Assembly: GCA_021372355.1 (NCBI GenBank)
Contig: JAJFUQ010000257.1
Span: forward strand, 28,437 to 92,436
Reading direction: 5' to 3'
Source of the DNA: Nocardiaceae bacterium
GTDB taxonomy: Bacteria; Actinomycetota; Actinomycetes; Mycobacteriales; Mycobacteriaceae
Length of the DNA: 64,000 bases
Below the pieces are notes generated by a model, which saw only the letters and a program-made list of their open reading frames with translations, searched no databases and had not been told where the DNA came from. Every line of letters begins with the position of its first letter. Position 1 is the first letter of the stretch. The position numbers and the translations under genes are program-made. Below, piece by piece: positions 51,742 through 61,045 of the stretch.

Positions 51742-52793
51742 CGCCACGAGGTGCTCTCCTTCCGTCCGGGACCGGCATCTGCTCCGGCCCGATCGTCCCC
51801 GTCGTCCATCTGCATCGTTGCTGGGGTGGCATTCGGTGCAGTTCGCAGCGATTCGATCGCCGCGGCCAGCTTGTCTGGGTCGTGCCTGAGTGCGCCGGAC
51901 TCCGCGACATCCGCGAAGCTCACCACCGCTCCGAAATTCGCCGCGGCGCGGCGCAAGTGCTCTCGTTCCCGGTCTCCTTCGACCGAGGGTGCGTCGACCA
52001 CAATGTGGTCGACCGCAAGTTCCGGCGCGTGCTGCGACAGAACGTGCAGGTGCCGTTCCGCCGAGAAACCAGCGGTTTCTCCCGGTTCGGCGCCCAAATT
52101 AAGTACCAGTACCTTCCGTGCCCGGGTGCGCGCAAGCGCGTTGCGCACTTCTGGCACCAGCACATGCGGGATGACGCTGGAGAACCAAGAGCCCGGGCCA
52201 AGCACGACGAGGTCCGCAGACTCGATCGCGTCGAGCGCCTCCGGACACGCCGGTGGATCTGCAGGAACAAGCCGTACCCGCCGAACCTTACCCGGCGTCA
52301 CGGCAACAGCAACCTGCCCCCGGACCACGCGGCTCACCCGGGGGTCTGACTCGAGCCCGGACACGTCCGCCTCGATGGCGAGCGGGATCGTCGACATCGG
52401 CAGAACACGGCCCGACAGGTTGAGGATCCGCGCCAGCTCTTCCAGCGCGACGACCGGATCGCCGAGTACCTCGGTCAGTCCGGCGAGGATCAGATTTCCG
52501 ACCGAATGGCCCGCGAGCGGACCGTCGCCGCGGAAACGATGCTGAACCGTGGATCGCCACAGCTGGGCATGCGGGTCGGTGCCGGCGAGCGCGGCCAGCG
52601 CCATACGGAGGTCGCCCGGCGGGATGACGCCGAGCTCGCGGCGAAGCCGGCCCGAGGAGCCGCCGTCATCGGCGACCGTCACCACCGCGGTGATGTTCGG
52701 ACTGAGCGTGCGAACCGCAGTCAAAGTCGCGTACAGGCCGTGACCACCACCAAGAGCGACGATCGACGGTTCTGTGCGGGCTGGCCCGCTCAT
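51738..52793 (-). CDS. yvcK: YvcK/CofD-like gluconeogenesis factor
   Basis: A 351-residue CofD-fold protein starting with VALGGGHGLYATLTAVR and carrying VTVADDGGSSGRLRRELG and LGPGSWFSSVIPHVLV. YvcK-family proteins bind UDP-sugars and support cell-wall precursor supply on gluconeogenic carbon. It is linked to rapZ and whiA by ATGA overlaps on both sides. Confidence 0.95.
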   Translation of the reverse strand: MSGPARTEPSIVALGGGHGLYATLTAVRTLSPNITAVVTVADDGGSSGRLRRELGVIPPGDLRMALAALAGTDPHAQLWRSTVQHRFRGDGPLAGHSVGNLILAGLTEVLGDPVVALEELARILNLSGRVLPMSTIPLAIEADVSGLESDPRVSRVVRGQVAVAVTPGKVRRVRLVPADPPACPEALDAIESADLVVLGPGSWFSSVIPHVLVPEVRNALARTRARKVLVLNLGAEPGETAGFSAERHLHVLSQHAPELAVDHIVVDAPSVEGDREREHLRRAAANFGAVVSFADVAESGALRHDPDKLAAAIESLRTAPNATPATMQMDDGDDRAGADAGPGRKESTSWR

Positions 52794-53722
52794 TCGCGAC
52801 CCAGATCACGGTGCGCAGTAAGCACCACGTGCGTCGTCGAGCTGGACAGCTGCTCAGCGAGGGTTTCCGTGATCGCGACGCTGCGGTGCTTTCCACCGGT
52901 GCAGCCGACCGCGACCGTCATGTATCGCTTGCCTTCGTCGACGTATCCGCCGGCCACGATCTTCAGCAGTTCGAGCGCACTTTCGATGAAGCCGGTCGCT
53001 CGGTCTCGGGACAGGACGTAATCGCGCACCTGAGCATCCTTGCCGGTGAACGGGCGGAGCTCCGGAATCCAGTGGGGGTTCGGCAGAAAGCGCACGTCGA
53101 AGACGAAATCTGCGTCGAGCGGTAGTCCGTATTTGAAGCCGAAAGACTGGATGGTGATCTCGAGCTGGCGCTTGCGACCGCTGCCGAACTCCTCGTCCAT
53201 CTGGCGGTTCAGATCATGGATCGACAGTGCGGTCGTGTCGATGACGACGTCCGCGGCTGCCTTGACCGGAGCGAGGAACTTGCGCTCGGCCGCGATGCCG
53301 TCCGACAGCGTTCCGTCGACCATGCCGCTGTCTTGCAGTGGGTGGCGACGTCGAGCGAAGCCGAAGCGGCGGACCAACACGTCGTCGGACGACTCAAGGA
53401 ACAGGACCCGCAGGTGGACGCCCGGCTGCTGCATTCCCTCGATGGCTCGCGACAGCTCGTCCGGCGCCATGAACCGGCTCCGCACGTCCATGACCAGCGC
53501 CAGCCGAGTGATGCTCGGCTCCGCCCGGCGGCTCATGTCGATGAGGCCCGGGATGAGCTCCGGCGGCAGGTTGTCCGCGACATACCAACCAAGGTCTTCG
53601 AGCACTTTTGCGGCGGTGCTGCGTCCTGCCCCGGACAGGCCCGTCACCACGACGACCTCGACGGGAGCCGTCAGCTCAGAGCCGCTGAGGCCCGCTTGGG
53701 TGTCCAGATCTACCGCCTCCAT
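52790..53722 (-). CDS. rapZ: RNase adapter / nucleotide-binding protein RapZ
   Basis: A 310-residue P-loop protein with VVTGLSGAGRSTAAKVLEDLG (Walker A), VMDVRSR, and the C-terminal FSFGFKYG-like and VGCTGGKHRSVAI motifs of the RapZ/YvcJ family. In actinobacteria it is part of the rapZ-yvcK-whiA operon; its RNA role outside proteobacteria is unclear. Confidence 0.95.
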   Translation of the reverse strand: MEAVDLDTQAGLSGSELTAPVEVVVVTGLSGAGRSTAAKVLEDLGWYVADNLPPELIPGLIDMSRRAEPSITRLALVMDVRSRFMAPDELSRAIEGMQQPGVHLRVLFLESSDDVLVRRFGFARRRHPLQDSGMVDGTLSDGIAAERKFLAPVKAAADVVIDTTALSIHDLNRQMDEEFGSGRKRQLEITIQSFGFKYGLPLDADFVFDVRFLPNPHWIPELRPFTGKDAQVRDYVLSRDRATGFIESALELLKIVAGGYVDEGKRYMTVAVGCTGGKHRSVAITETLAEQLSSSTTHVVLTAHRDLGRE

Positions 53723-53802
53723 CGCTGAACCAGCAAGTGCCTGGAATCGCCAGACACACTTCCCGTCGCTTCGCTCGCCCTATGGCGCGTTCGTCAGAAA
53801 CT

Positions 53803-55749
53803 CTAGTCCCCGTTGCAAGCATCTGCGCTTGCTTCTGTCCCGCCGCCGCTAAGCGCAGCAAGCACAGTGCGCGCAGTGGTCTCACCAATCCCAGGGACCG
53901 CAGTGATTTCGGCGACGCTGGCCTTGCTCAACCGGGCGACGGAGCCGAAATGCACGACCAATGCCTTCTTTCGAGTCTCGCCAAGTCCAGGAATGGAGTC
54001 GAGCGCGGATTCGGTCATTTTTCGCGACCGCTTGTTGCGGTGGTAGGTGATCGCAAAGCGGTGCGCCTCGTCACGAACGCGCTGAAGCAGGAACAGCGAC
54101 TCACTGTTGCGCGGCAGGATCACCGGATCGATTTCACCGGGTACCCACACTTCTTCGAGTCGCTTGGCCAGGCCGATGACCGCGACGTCGTGAATTTCGA
54201 GTTCGTCGAGGACCGCCGCTGCCGCCTCGACCTGGGGCGCCCCGCCGTCGACGACGTAGAGATTCGGCGGATAAGCGAATCGTCTTGGCTTGCCGGTCTT
54301 TTCGTCGATCGTCGGCTCGGCCTGCTTCAACCGCCAGAATCGCCGGCGGGTCACCTCGGCGATGCTGCCGACGTCGTCCGACCGCCCGTCGCCGGCCGCT
54401 TCCTTGATCGCGAAGTGGCGATAGTCCTGTTTGCGCGGGAGTCCGTCTTCGAACACCACAAGCGAGGCGACGACCTCTGTGCCCTGAATGTGGCTGATGT
54501 CCACGCACTCGATGCGCAGTGGCGCGGTGTCGAGTTCGAGCGCATCCTGAATTCCCTGCAGCGCTGCGGACCGCGCGTTGAAATCCGAGGCGCGCTTGAG
54601 TTTGTGCTGCGTCAGCGCCTCACCCGCATTGCGCTGCACGGTCTCCATGAGCGCCCTCTTGTCGCCGCGCTGCGGTACCCGGACCTTGACCGCTGACCCA
54701 CGGAGCGAACACAGCCATTCCTCGACTTCGGACGTGTTGGGCGGCAGCGCCGGAACGAGCACCTCACGGGGCACCGAACCACCAGTCTCGTCCGCGGACG
54801 CGCCGTAGAACTGCGTGAGGAACTGCTCGACGAGAAGCGCGTCCTGATCCGCCCCCGCTTCCAGAACGTCACCGGTCTTCTCCACGACCCAGCCGCGCTG
54901 GCCCCGCACTCGACCGTCGCGCACGTGGAAGACCTGAACGGCGACTTCCAGGTCGTCGCCGGTGAACGCGACGACATCAGCATCCGTGCCGGCACCCAAG
55001 ACGACCGTCTGCTTCTCCATCGCCCGCTTCAGCGCCGCGGCATCGTCGCGCAGGCGGGCCGCGAGTTCGAAGTCGAGATCATCCGACGCGTTGCGCATCC
55101 GCTGTTCGATCGACTTCACGAACCGGTCCGTCTTACCCGCGAGGAAGTCGCAGAAATCGTCGACGATCTGACGGTGCTCCGCGGGACTCACCTTGCCGAC
55201 GCACGGCGCCGAGCACTTGTCGATGTAGCCCAGCAGGCACGGGCGACCGATCTGGTGGTGCCGTTTGAAAACGCCCGCCGAGCACGTGCGGGCGGGGAAC
55301 ACCCGGAGTAGGAGATCCAGCGTTTCGCGAATGGCCCACGCGTGCGAGTACGGCCCGAAATAGCGCACTCCCTTGCGCCGAGCACCGCGGTAGACGAAGA
55401 GCCTCGGGAATTCCTCGTTGAGCGTGACGGCCAGAACCGGGTAGCTCTTGTCGTCGCGGTAGCGGACGTTGAACCGCGGGTCGAACTCCTTGATCCAGTT
55501 GTACTCGAGCTGCAGAGCCTCGACTTCGGTCGTGACGACGGTCCACTCGACGCTCGCCGCGGTGGTGACCATCTGCCGCGTCCGCGGGTGCAGCGAGTAC
55601 ATGTCGGCGAAGTACGAATTCAGTCGGCTCCGAAGGCTTTTCGCCTTTCCGACATAGATCACCCGGCCATGCGGATCCCGGAACTTGTACACGCCGGGCT
55701 CGACCGGAATGGAGCCGGCAGCCGGGCGGTAGGTGATGGGATCGGGCAC
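53803..55749 (-). CDS. uvrC: Excinuclease ABC subunit C
   Basis: A 648-residue protein with a GIY-YIG nuclease (PGVYKFRDPHGRVIYVGKA), a UVR motif (DDLDFELAARLRDDAAALK), an RNase H-like nuclease (VVDGGAPQVEAAAAVLDEL) and paired HhH motifs at the end (SIPGLGETRKKALVVHFG; AVPGIGETTA). It makes both cuts in nucleotide excision repair. Confidence 0.97.
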   Translation of the reverse strand: MPDPITYRPAAGSIPVEPGVYKFRDPHGRVIYVGKAKSLRSRLNSYFADMYSLHPRTRQMVTTAASVEWTVVTTEVEALQLEYNWIKEFDPRFNVRYRDDKSYPVLAVTLNEEFPRLFVYRGARRKGVRYFGPYSHAWAIRETLDLLLRVFPARTCSAGVFKRHHQIGRPCLLGYIDKCSAPCVGKVSPAEHRQIVDDFCDFLAGKTDRFVKSIEQRMRNASDDLDFELAARLRDDAAALKRAMEKQTVVLGAGTDADVVAFTGDDLEVAVQVFHVRDGRVRGQRGWVVEKTGDVLEAGADQDALLVEQFLTQFYGASADETGGSVPREVLVPALPPNTSEVEEWLCSLRGSAVKVRVPQRGDKRALMETVQRNAGEALTQHKLKRASDFNARSAALQGIQDALELDTAPLRIECVDISHIQGTEVVASLVVFEDGLPRKQDYRHFAIKEAAGDGRSDDVGSIAEVTRRRFWRLKQAEPTIDEKTGKPRRFAYPPNLYVVDGGAPQVEAAAAVLDELEIHDVAVIGLAKRLEEVWVPGEIDPVILPRNSESLFLLQRVRDEAHRFAITYHRNKRSRKMTESALDSIPGLGETRKKALVVHFGSVARLSKASVAEITAVPGIGETTARTVLAALSGGGTEASADACNGD

Positions 55750-55797
55750 ATCACCACCCTAGTCGTGGGGGCCGACAAGCCCCCACGAGCAGGTGCC

Positions 55798-57081
55798 TCA
55801 CTCCGCGGCCGCGAACCCGATCTCCAGGTCCGCGAGAATGTCCTCGATCCCTTCGATACCGACCGACAGCCGCACGAGGCCCGGCGTCACTCCGGCAGTC
55901 AACTGCTCCTCCGGCGTGAGCTGCGAGTGCGTGGTCGAGGCCGGGTGGATGACGAGCGACCGCACGTCTCCGATGTTGGCGACGTGACTGTGCAGCTCCA
56001 ACGAATTGACGAACCGCTTGCCCGCGTCGACTCCCCCAGCCAGCTCGAACGCGACGATCGCGCCTGCGCCGCGCGGCGCCAACTCGCGAGCACGCTCGAA
56101 CCACGGCGACGACGGCAGCCCGGCATATGACACCGACAAAACGCCTGAATGGCCCTCCAGGAACTCGGCGACCTTCTGCGCGTTCGACACATGCCTCTCG
56201 ACGCGCAGGCTCAGCGTCTCGAGTCCCTGTGCGATGAGGAAGGCGTTGAACGGTGACACCGCCGAGCCGAGGTCGCGCAGCAACTGCACGCGCGCCTTCA
56301 GCGCGAACGCCGGCGCACCGAGGTCGGCGAACGTCACGCCGTGATAGCTCGGGTCCGGAGTGGTGAAGTTCGGGTGCCGCCCCTGCGTCCAGTCGAAGGT
56401 GCCGCCGTCGACGATGACACCTGCGATCGCGTTGCCATGTCCTCCGAGGTATTTCGTCGCCGAGTGCACGACGATGTCGGCGCCCAGGGACAGCGGCTGA
56501 ATCAGGTACGGCGTCGCGACCGTGTTGTCGACGATGAGTGGGATGCCCGCCTCGTGCCCGACTCCGGAGATCCCCGGAATGTCGAGAATGTGGTTGCGCG
56601 GGTTGGCGATCGACTCGCCATAGAACGCCTTCGTGTTCGGCCGGATCGCCGCACGCCACTGGTCGAGGTCATCCGGATCCTCGACGAACGACACCTCAAC
56701 GCCCAGCTTTGGCAGCGTGTAATGGAACAGGTTGTACGTGCCGCCGTACAGCAGCGGGCTCGACACGATGTGGTCGCCCGACTCGGCGATGTTCAGGATC
56801 GCGAACGTCTCGGCGGCCTGCCCCGACGCGACGAGCAACGCCGCAACGCCGCCTTCGAGCGCGGCGACCCGTTGTTCCACGGCGTCCTGCGTCGGGTTCA
56901 TGATCCGGGTGTAGATGTTGCCCGGCTCGGCCAGCCCGAACAGCGCAGCCGCGTGATCGGTGCTGTTGAACGTGTACGACGTCGTCTGATAGATCGGCAA
57001 CGCACGCGAGTTCGTCGTGCCGTCGGGAGTCTGGCCGGCGTGGATCTGTTTGGTCTCGAACGACCAGTTCTCGCTACTCAT
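55798..57081 (-). CDS. metY: O-acetylhomoserine sulfhydrylase (MetY-like)
   Basis: A 427-residue PLP enzyme of the Cys/Met metabolism family, with SGQAAETFAILNI, VDNTVATPYL, and the PLP lysine in HSATKYLGGHGNAI. It makes homocysteine from O-acetylhomoserine and sulfide. I chose the ATG at 57081; one at 57102 is in frame but adds unconserved residues. It stands alone between uvrC and an acyl-CoA dehydrogenase. Confidence 0.92.
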   Translation of the reverse strand: MSSENWSFETKQIHAGQTPDGTTNSRALPIYQTTSYTFNSTDHAAALFGLAEPGNIYTRIMNPTQDAVEQRVAALEGGVAALLVASGQAAETFAILNIAESGDHIVSSPLLYGGTYNLFHYTLPKLGVEVSFVEDPDDLDQWRAAIRPNTKAFYGESIANPRNHILDIPGISGVGHEAGIPLIVDNTVATPYLIQPLSLGADIVVHSATKYLGGHGNAIAGVIVDGGTFDWTQGRHPNFTTPDPSYHGVTFADLGAPAFALKARVQLLRDLGSAVSPFNAFLIAQGLETLSLRVERHVSNAQKVAEFLEGHSGVLSVSYAGLPSSPWFERARELAPRGAGAIVAFELAGGVDAGKRFVNSLELHSHVANIGDVRSLVIHPASTTHSQLTPEEQLTAGVTPGLVRLSVGIEGIEDILADLEIGFAAAE

Positions 57082-57171
57082 GCCGCGAGCGTAGAAAGCC
57101 ACGCCGTCGTCCGAAATGGTTGCGATCAGGCTGAATATTTCGCCGGCGCGGATATGGGTACCCGATCACGC

Positions 57172-58551
57172 ATGAGTTTCGACATCACCCCCACCGCTGC
57201 CCAGCACGACCTCGCCCGACGCGCCCACGAGTTCGCCGAGCAGGTCGTTCGGCCGGTGGCACTCGAGTACGACAAGCGTCAAGAATTTCCCTGGCCGGTC
57301 CTGGAGGAGGCCGCCAAGCGCGGCTTCTACAGCCCGCTGTTCTATCGCGACCTCATCGGCGACCCGACGGGACTGTCTCTACCCATGTTCATGGAAGAGC
57401 TGTTCTGGGGATGCGCCGGGATCGGCCTCGCGATCGTCATGCCCGCGCTCGCGCTGTCCGCAATCGGCCAAGCCGCGTCACCGGAACAGATGCTGCAATG
57501 GGCGCCGGAATGCTTTGGCACACCAGGCGATCTCAAGCTCGCCGCCTTGGCGATCTCCGAACCCGAGGGCGGCAGCGACGTTCGCAACCTGCGGACTCGG
57601 GCACGCCGCGACGGCGATGACTGGATCATCGACGGCCACAAGATGTGGATCGGCAACGGGGGCATCGCGAACGTCCACGTTGTCAACGCGGTGGTCGACG
57701 AAGAGCTCGGACATCGTGGGCAGGCGCTATTCATCGTGCCGGGCGGCACCCCCGGTCTTGAGCTCGTGCGCAAGCTCGACAAGCTCGGCTGCCGCGCTTC
57801 GCACACCGCGGAGCTGAAATTCAACGGTGTGCGGATTCCGGGCGAGAACCTGCTCGGCGGCGAAGGCAAGCTCGAACACAAACTCGCCAAGATCCGAGAA
57901 GGAAACGGCGCCAAGAAGTCCGGCTCGGCCACCTTGGGCACCTTCGAACAAACCCGTCCCATGGTCGCCGCGCAGGCGCTCGGCATCGCTCGGGCCGCGT
58001 TGGAATATGCCACCGATTACGCCAACCAGCGCGAGGCCTTCGGTGGGCCGATAATCGACAACCAAGGAATCTCGTTCCCGCTGGCTGACCTTGCCACCGC
58101 GATTGACGCCGCACGCCTGCTCACCTGGCGGGCCTCCTGGATGGCGGCATCCGGAGTGCCGTTCGAGCGTGGCGAGGGCTCGATGGCCAAGCTCGCCGCC
58201 AGTGAGGTCGCCGTGCGGACCACCGAGCGTGCGATTCAGACGATGGGCGGATGGGGCTACATCACCGATCACCCCGTCGAGAAGTGGTACCGAGACGCGA
58301 AGCTGTACACCATTTTCGAGGGCACCAGCGAGATTCAGCGGGTCGTCATCTCGAACGCGCTGGGCGCCGCGGCCGGCAAGCCGCCGCTGCACGTCAGCCT
58401 GGACCCGACCGGTGGTCCGTTGAACAAATGGTTCGGGCGCGGCACTCCGGTCCGCGGCAAAGTCGCCGACACTGCACTCTCGGCGAAGGACTCCGTTCCC
58501 GGCCCCATCATGCGCCTGGCCATGAACGTCTTGCGGCCACCGCGGAAGTGA
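57172..58551 (+). CDS. Acyl-CoA dehydrogenase
   Basis: A 459-residue flavoenzyme with the N-terminal helical domain (LARRAHEFAEQVVRPVALEYDK), the FAD/acyl-CoA motif LAISEPEGGSDV, DGHKMWIGNGG, and the C-terminal signature RDAKLYTIFEGTSEIQR. The catalytic Glu sits in FEGTSE. A 25-residue insertion (HKLAKIREGNGAKKSG) and a C-terminal extension are unusual. Substrate unknown. Starts at 57172; the ATG at 57154 is also possible. Confidence 0.93.
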   Translation: MSFDITPTAAQHDLARRAHEFAEQVVRPVALEYDKRQEFPWPVLEEAAKRGFYSPLFYRDLIGDPTGLSLPMFMEELFWGCAGIGLAIVMPALALSAIGQAASPEQMLQWAPECFGTPGDLKLAALAISEPEGGSDVRNLRTRARRDGDDWIIDGHKMWIGNGGIANVHVVNAVVDEELGHRGQALFIVPGGTPGLELVRKLDKLGCRASHTAELKFNGVRIPGENLLGGEGKLEHKLAKIREGNGAKKSGSATLGTFEQTRPMVAAQALGIARAALEYATDYANQREAFGGPIIDNQGISFPLADLATAIDAARLLTWRASWMAASGVPFERGEGSMAKLAASEVAVRTTERAIQTMGGWGYITDHPVEKWYRDAKLYTIFEGTSEIQRVVISNALGAAAGKPPLHVSLDPTGGPLNKWFGRGTPVRGKVADTALSAKDSVPGPIMRLAMNVLRPPRK

Positions 58552-58553
58552 CG

Positions 58554-59018
58554 CTAGGCGGAGTCTGTGTTGGTCGAGTACCGTCGGCCGAGCTCGCGGA
58601 ACCGCTCGATCGCGTTGACCGCAGATTCTCCGTCATCGGCACGAATAGCCATGATCGGGATGTACTCGTCGGCGGGAAGTTCCAGCCGCGCCCATGGTGA
58701 CTTCTCCGGGAACGTCACGCCCAGAACGTCTTTCCAGCCGTAGACCCGGTCGACGAAGACGTTTCGAATGCGGATCTCACGGGCATTCGCCCGCAGCCGC
58801 GGACGCGTCAGGAGCAGGATGCCCGCGGCGATGACGAATCCCACGCCCGCGATCGAGATCTGGTCGGATACCTCGATCCGCGGACCCGTGGAGTGAATTC
58901 TGGCCAGCACTCCGCCGAGCGTCATGCCGACGATCACGACCGTCGCACTGATCCACGCGATGACCCGAATCCGGCGCGGTCGAACGTCGAGTTCCCAGGC
59001 GCCACCCGGCTCGTTCAC
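58554..59018 (-). CDS. PH-domain membrane protein
   Basis: A 154-residue protein with two membrane helices and a C-terminal bacterial PH-like domain (RANAREIRIRNVFVDRVYGWKDVLGVTFP). The same small protein follows ribH in mycobacteria (the Rv1417 position). Its first codons (MNEPGGAWE) match the conserved end of the intergenic repeats on either side of ribH, so those repeats may derive from this gene's 5' end. Confidence 0.85.
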   Translation of the reverse strand: MNEPGGAWELDVRPRRIRVIAWISATVVIVGMTLGGVLARIHSTGPRIEVSDQISIAGVGFVIAAGILLLTRPRLRANAREIRIRNVFVDRVYGWKDVLGVTFPEKSPWARLELPADEYIPIMAIRADDGESAVNAIERFRELGRRYSTNTDSA

Positions 59019-59142
59019 TGTGACATCGCCTCCGCTTCGCTCCGGCTGTTCGCGAGCCCCGAGGGTGCCGCTTTCCCTCGTCGCGCCCGCCGCTCGTTCC
59101 TCGCAGCGCCCGACTCCTCAGTCCAAGCGCCACCCGGCTCGC
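59019..59142 (-). repeat. Intergenic repeat, copy 1
   Basis: On the minus strand the segment begins directly after the ribH TGA stop and ends at the GTG start of the PH-domain gene. It aligns over about 110 bases with copy 2 (59620-59743). Shared blocks include GAGCCGGGTGGCG, TGGACTGAGGAGTC, GCTGCGAGGAACGAGC and CGACGAGGGAA. Confidence 0.8.
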
Positions 59143-59619
59143 TCACTGGTTCGCGATCCGGCGAAGCGTGAGCGCGGTGTCGATGGCTGCCGAGCAGGCC
59201 TGCTCTCCCTTGTCTTCCGCCGAACCCGGGAGGCCGGCACGGTCGAGCGCCTGCTCCTCGTTGTTCGTCGTCAGCACGCCATTTCCGATCGGCGTCCGGG
59301 TGTCGATCGCGATGCGGGTCAGGCCACTGGTGATCGAGTCGCACACGTAGTCGAAATGCGGGGTACCGCCACGAATCACCACGCCGAGCGCGACGACCGC
59401 GTCGTACTTCTCGGCCAGCGCCTGCGCGACGACCGGGATCTCCATGCAGCCGGCGACCCGGTAGAGGTCGACCGTCTCCAGGCCCGCCTTGTCGGCGACG
59501 CGCTGTGCCCCTTCGATCAGGGCAGTGCAGATCTTGTCGTGCCAGCGCGACGCGATGATCGCAAGGCGGACGTCAGCCGCGCCCTCGAGATCGATCTGGG
59601 GAATGCCTTCTCCGCTCAC
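59143..59619 (-). CDS. ribH: 6,7-Dimethyl-8-ribityllumazine synthase
   Basis: A 158-residue lumazine synthase with IIASRWHDKICTALIEGA, VAGCMEIPVVAQALA, ALGVVIRGGTPHFDYV (catalytic His) and GVLTTNNEEQALDRAG. It condenses the pyrimidine from RibD with the butanone phosphate from RibBA. It is flanked on both sides by copies of a repeat that begins at a stop codon. Confidence 0.96.
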   Translation of the reverse strand: MSGEGIPQIDLEGAADVRLAIIASRWHDKICTALIEGAQRVADKAGLETVDLYRVAGCMEIPVVAQALAEKYDAVVALGVVIRGGTPHFDYVCDSITSGLTRIAIDTRTPIGNGVLTTNNEEQALDRAGLPGSAEDKGEQACSAAIDTALTLRRIANQ

Positions 59620-59743
59620 TGGACCATCTCCCTCGCTCCGCTCGGGGTGTTCGCGGGCTCTACGGGCGTCATCTTCCCTCGTCGCTCTGGCTGCTCGTTC
59701 CTCGCAGCCCTCGACTCCTCAGTCCAGACGCCACCCGGCCCGC
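59620..59743 (-). repeat. Intergenic repeat, copy 2
   Basis: Begins directly after the ribBA TGA stop and ends at the ribH GTG start. Same order of blocks as copy 1, read on the minus strand; about three quarters of positions agree by eye. Both copies stay open in one frame for about 40 codons past the stop. Confidence 0.8.
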
Positions 59744-60991
59744 TCACCGGTCCTCGCTCTCGAACTCGTCGAGCCCCGCAAGATCATGACCCATCCGGTC
59801 ACGCTTGGTCTTCAGGTAGTGCAGGTTCTCAGAGTTTGCACGGAGAGGCATCGGCACCCGCTCAGAGATGTGCAATCCATAGCCGTCGAGGCCGGCGCGC
59901 TTGGCCGGGTTGTTCGTCAGCAGGCGCATGGTCGAGATGCCGAGATCGGCGAGGATCTGCGCGCCGGTTCCATAATCGCGCGCATCCGCCGGCAGCCCGA
60001 GCTTGAGGTTCGCGTCGACGGTGTCGGCACCCGCGTCCTGCAGCTGGTAGGCCTGCAGCTTGTGCATCAGGCCGATGCCGCGACCCTCGTGTCCGCGCAT
60101 GTAGAGCACGACGCCGCGCCCCTCCTGCGCGATGAGGCCGAGAGCCGCATCGAGTTGCGGTCCGCAGTCACAGCGCAGAGAACCGAACACGTCACCCGTC
60201 AGGCACTCCGAGTGGACGCGAACGAGGACGTCGCGGCCGAGGCCGTCGGGTCCGGCGATGTCACCACAGACGAGTGCGACGTGCTCGACGCCGTCATAGA
60301 GACTCTGGTATCCGACCGCGAGGAACTCACCGTGGCTGGTGGGAATCCGCGCCTCGGCAACGCGCGTGACCTGCTTCTCGTTGCGGCGACGCCACGCGAT
60401 GAGGTCGGCGATCGAGATGAGCGCGAGGTTGTGCTCGTCCGCGAAAACGCGCAGTTCCTCGGTCTGGGCCATCGCGCCCTCGTCCTTCTGCGAGACGATT
60501 TCGCAGATGACGCCGGCGGGACGCAGCCCGGCCAAGGTGGCGAGGTCGACAGCGGCTTCGGTGTGGCCGGGGCGGCGGAGCACGCCACCCTCCTTGGCCC
60601 GCAGCGGCACGACGTGTCCGGGGCGCGTGAAGTCGTAGGCGTGCGTGTTCGCATCCGCGAGCAGGCGCATGGTGACCGCGCGATCGGCTGCCGAGATACC
60701 GGTGCCGATGCCTTCCTTGGCGTCGACCGTGACCGTGTATGCGGTGCCGTGCTTGTCCTGGTTCGTCGAGTACATGGGCGGCAGCCCGAGGCGATCGCAA
60801 TCCTCGCCGACGAGCGGCACACAGAGGTAACCGGACGTGTACCGAACCATGAAGGCCACCAGCTCCGGCGTTGCCTTCTCGGCGGCGAAGATCAGGTCGC
60901 CTTCGTTCTCACGATCCTCATCGTCGACGACAACCACGGCCTTGCCCGCCGCGATGTCGGCGATCGCCCGCTCGACGGTGTCAAATCTCAT
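59744..60991 (-). CDS. ribBA: Bifunctional DHBP synthase / GTP cyclohydrolase II
   Basis: A 415-residue fusion. Residues about 1-205 are 3,4-dihydroxy-2-butanone-4-phosphate synthase (DDEDRENEGDLIFAAE, RPGHVVPLRAKEGGVL, GHTEAAVDLA). Residues about 210-415 are GTP cyclohydrolase II, with RVHSECLTGDVFGSLRCDCG, the zinc cysteines, and MRGHEGRGIGL. It supplies both precursors of riboflavin. Confidence 0.96.
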   Translation of the reverse strand: MRFDTVERAIADIAAGKAVVVVDDEDRENEGDLIFAAEKATPELVAFMVRYTSGYLCVPLVGEDCDRLGLPPMYSTNQDKHGTAYTVTVDAKEGIGTGISAADRAVTMRLLADANTHAYDFTRPGHVVPLRAKEGGVLRRPGHTEAAVDLATLAGLRPAGVICEIVSQKDEGAMAQTEELRVFADEHNLALISIADLIAWRRRNEKQVTRVAEARIPTSHGEFLAVGYQSLYDGVEHVALVCGDIAGPDGLGRDVLVRVHSECLTGDVFGSLRCDCGPQLDAALGLIAQEGRGVVLYMRGHEGRGIGLMHKLQAYQLQDAGADTVDANLKLGLPADARDYGTGAQILADLGISTMRLLTNNPAKRAGLDGYGLHISERVPMPLRANSENLHYLKTKRDRMGHDLAGLDEFESEDR

Positions 60992-61045
60992 GTCTGACTC
61001 CTGGACTCATGCGGCCTCAATGCCGCGGCGAAACCACACTACGTG

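Noticed and set aside
59489..60997. A 502-residue open frame opposite ribH and ribBA
   Set aside because: Antisense shadow crossing two well-identified genes and an intergenic repeat.
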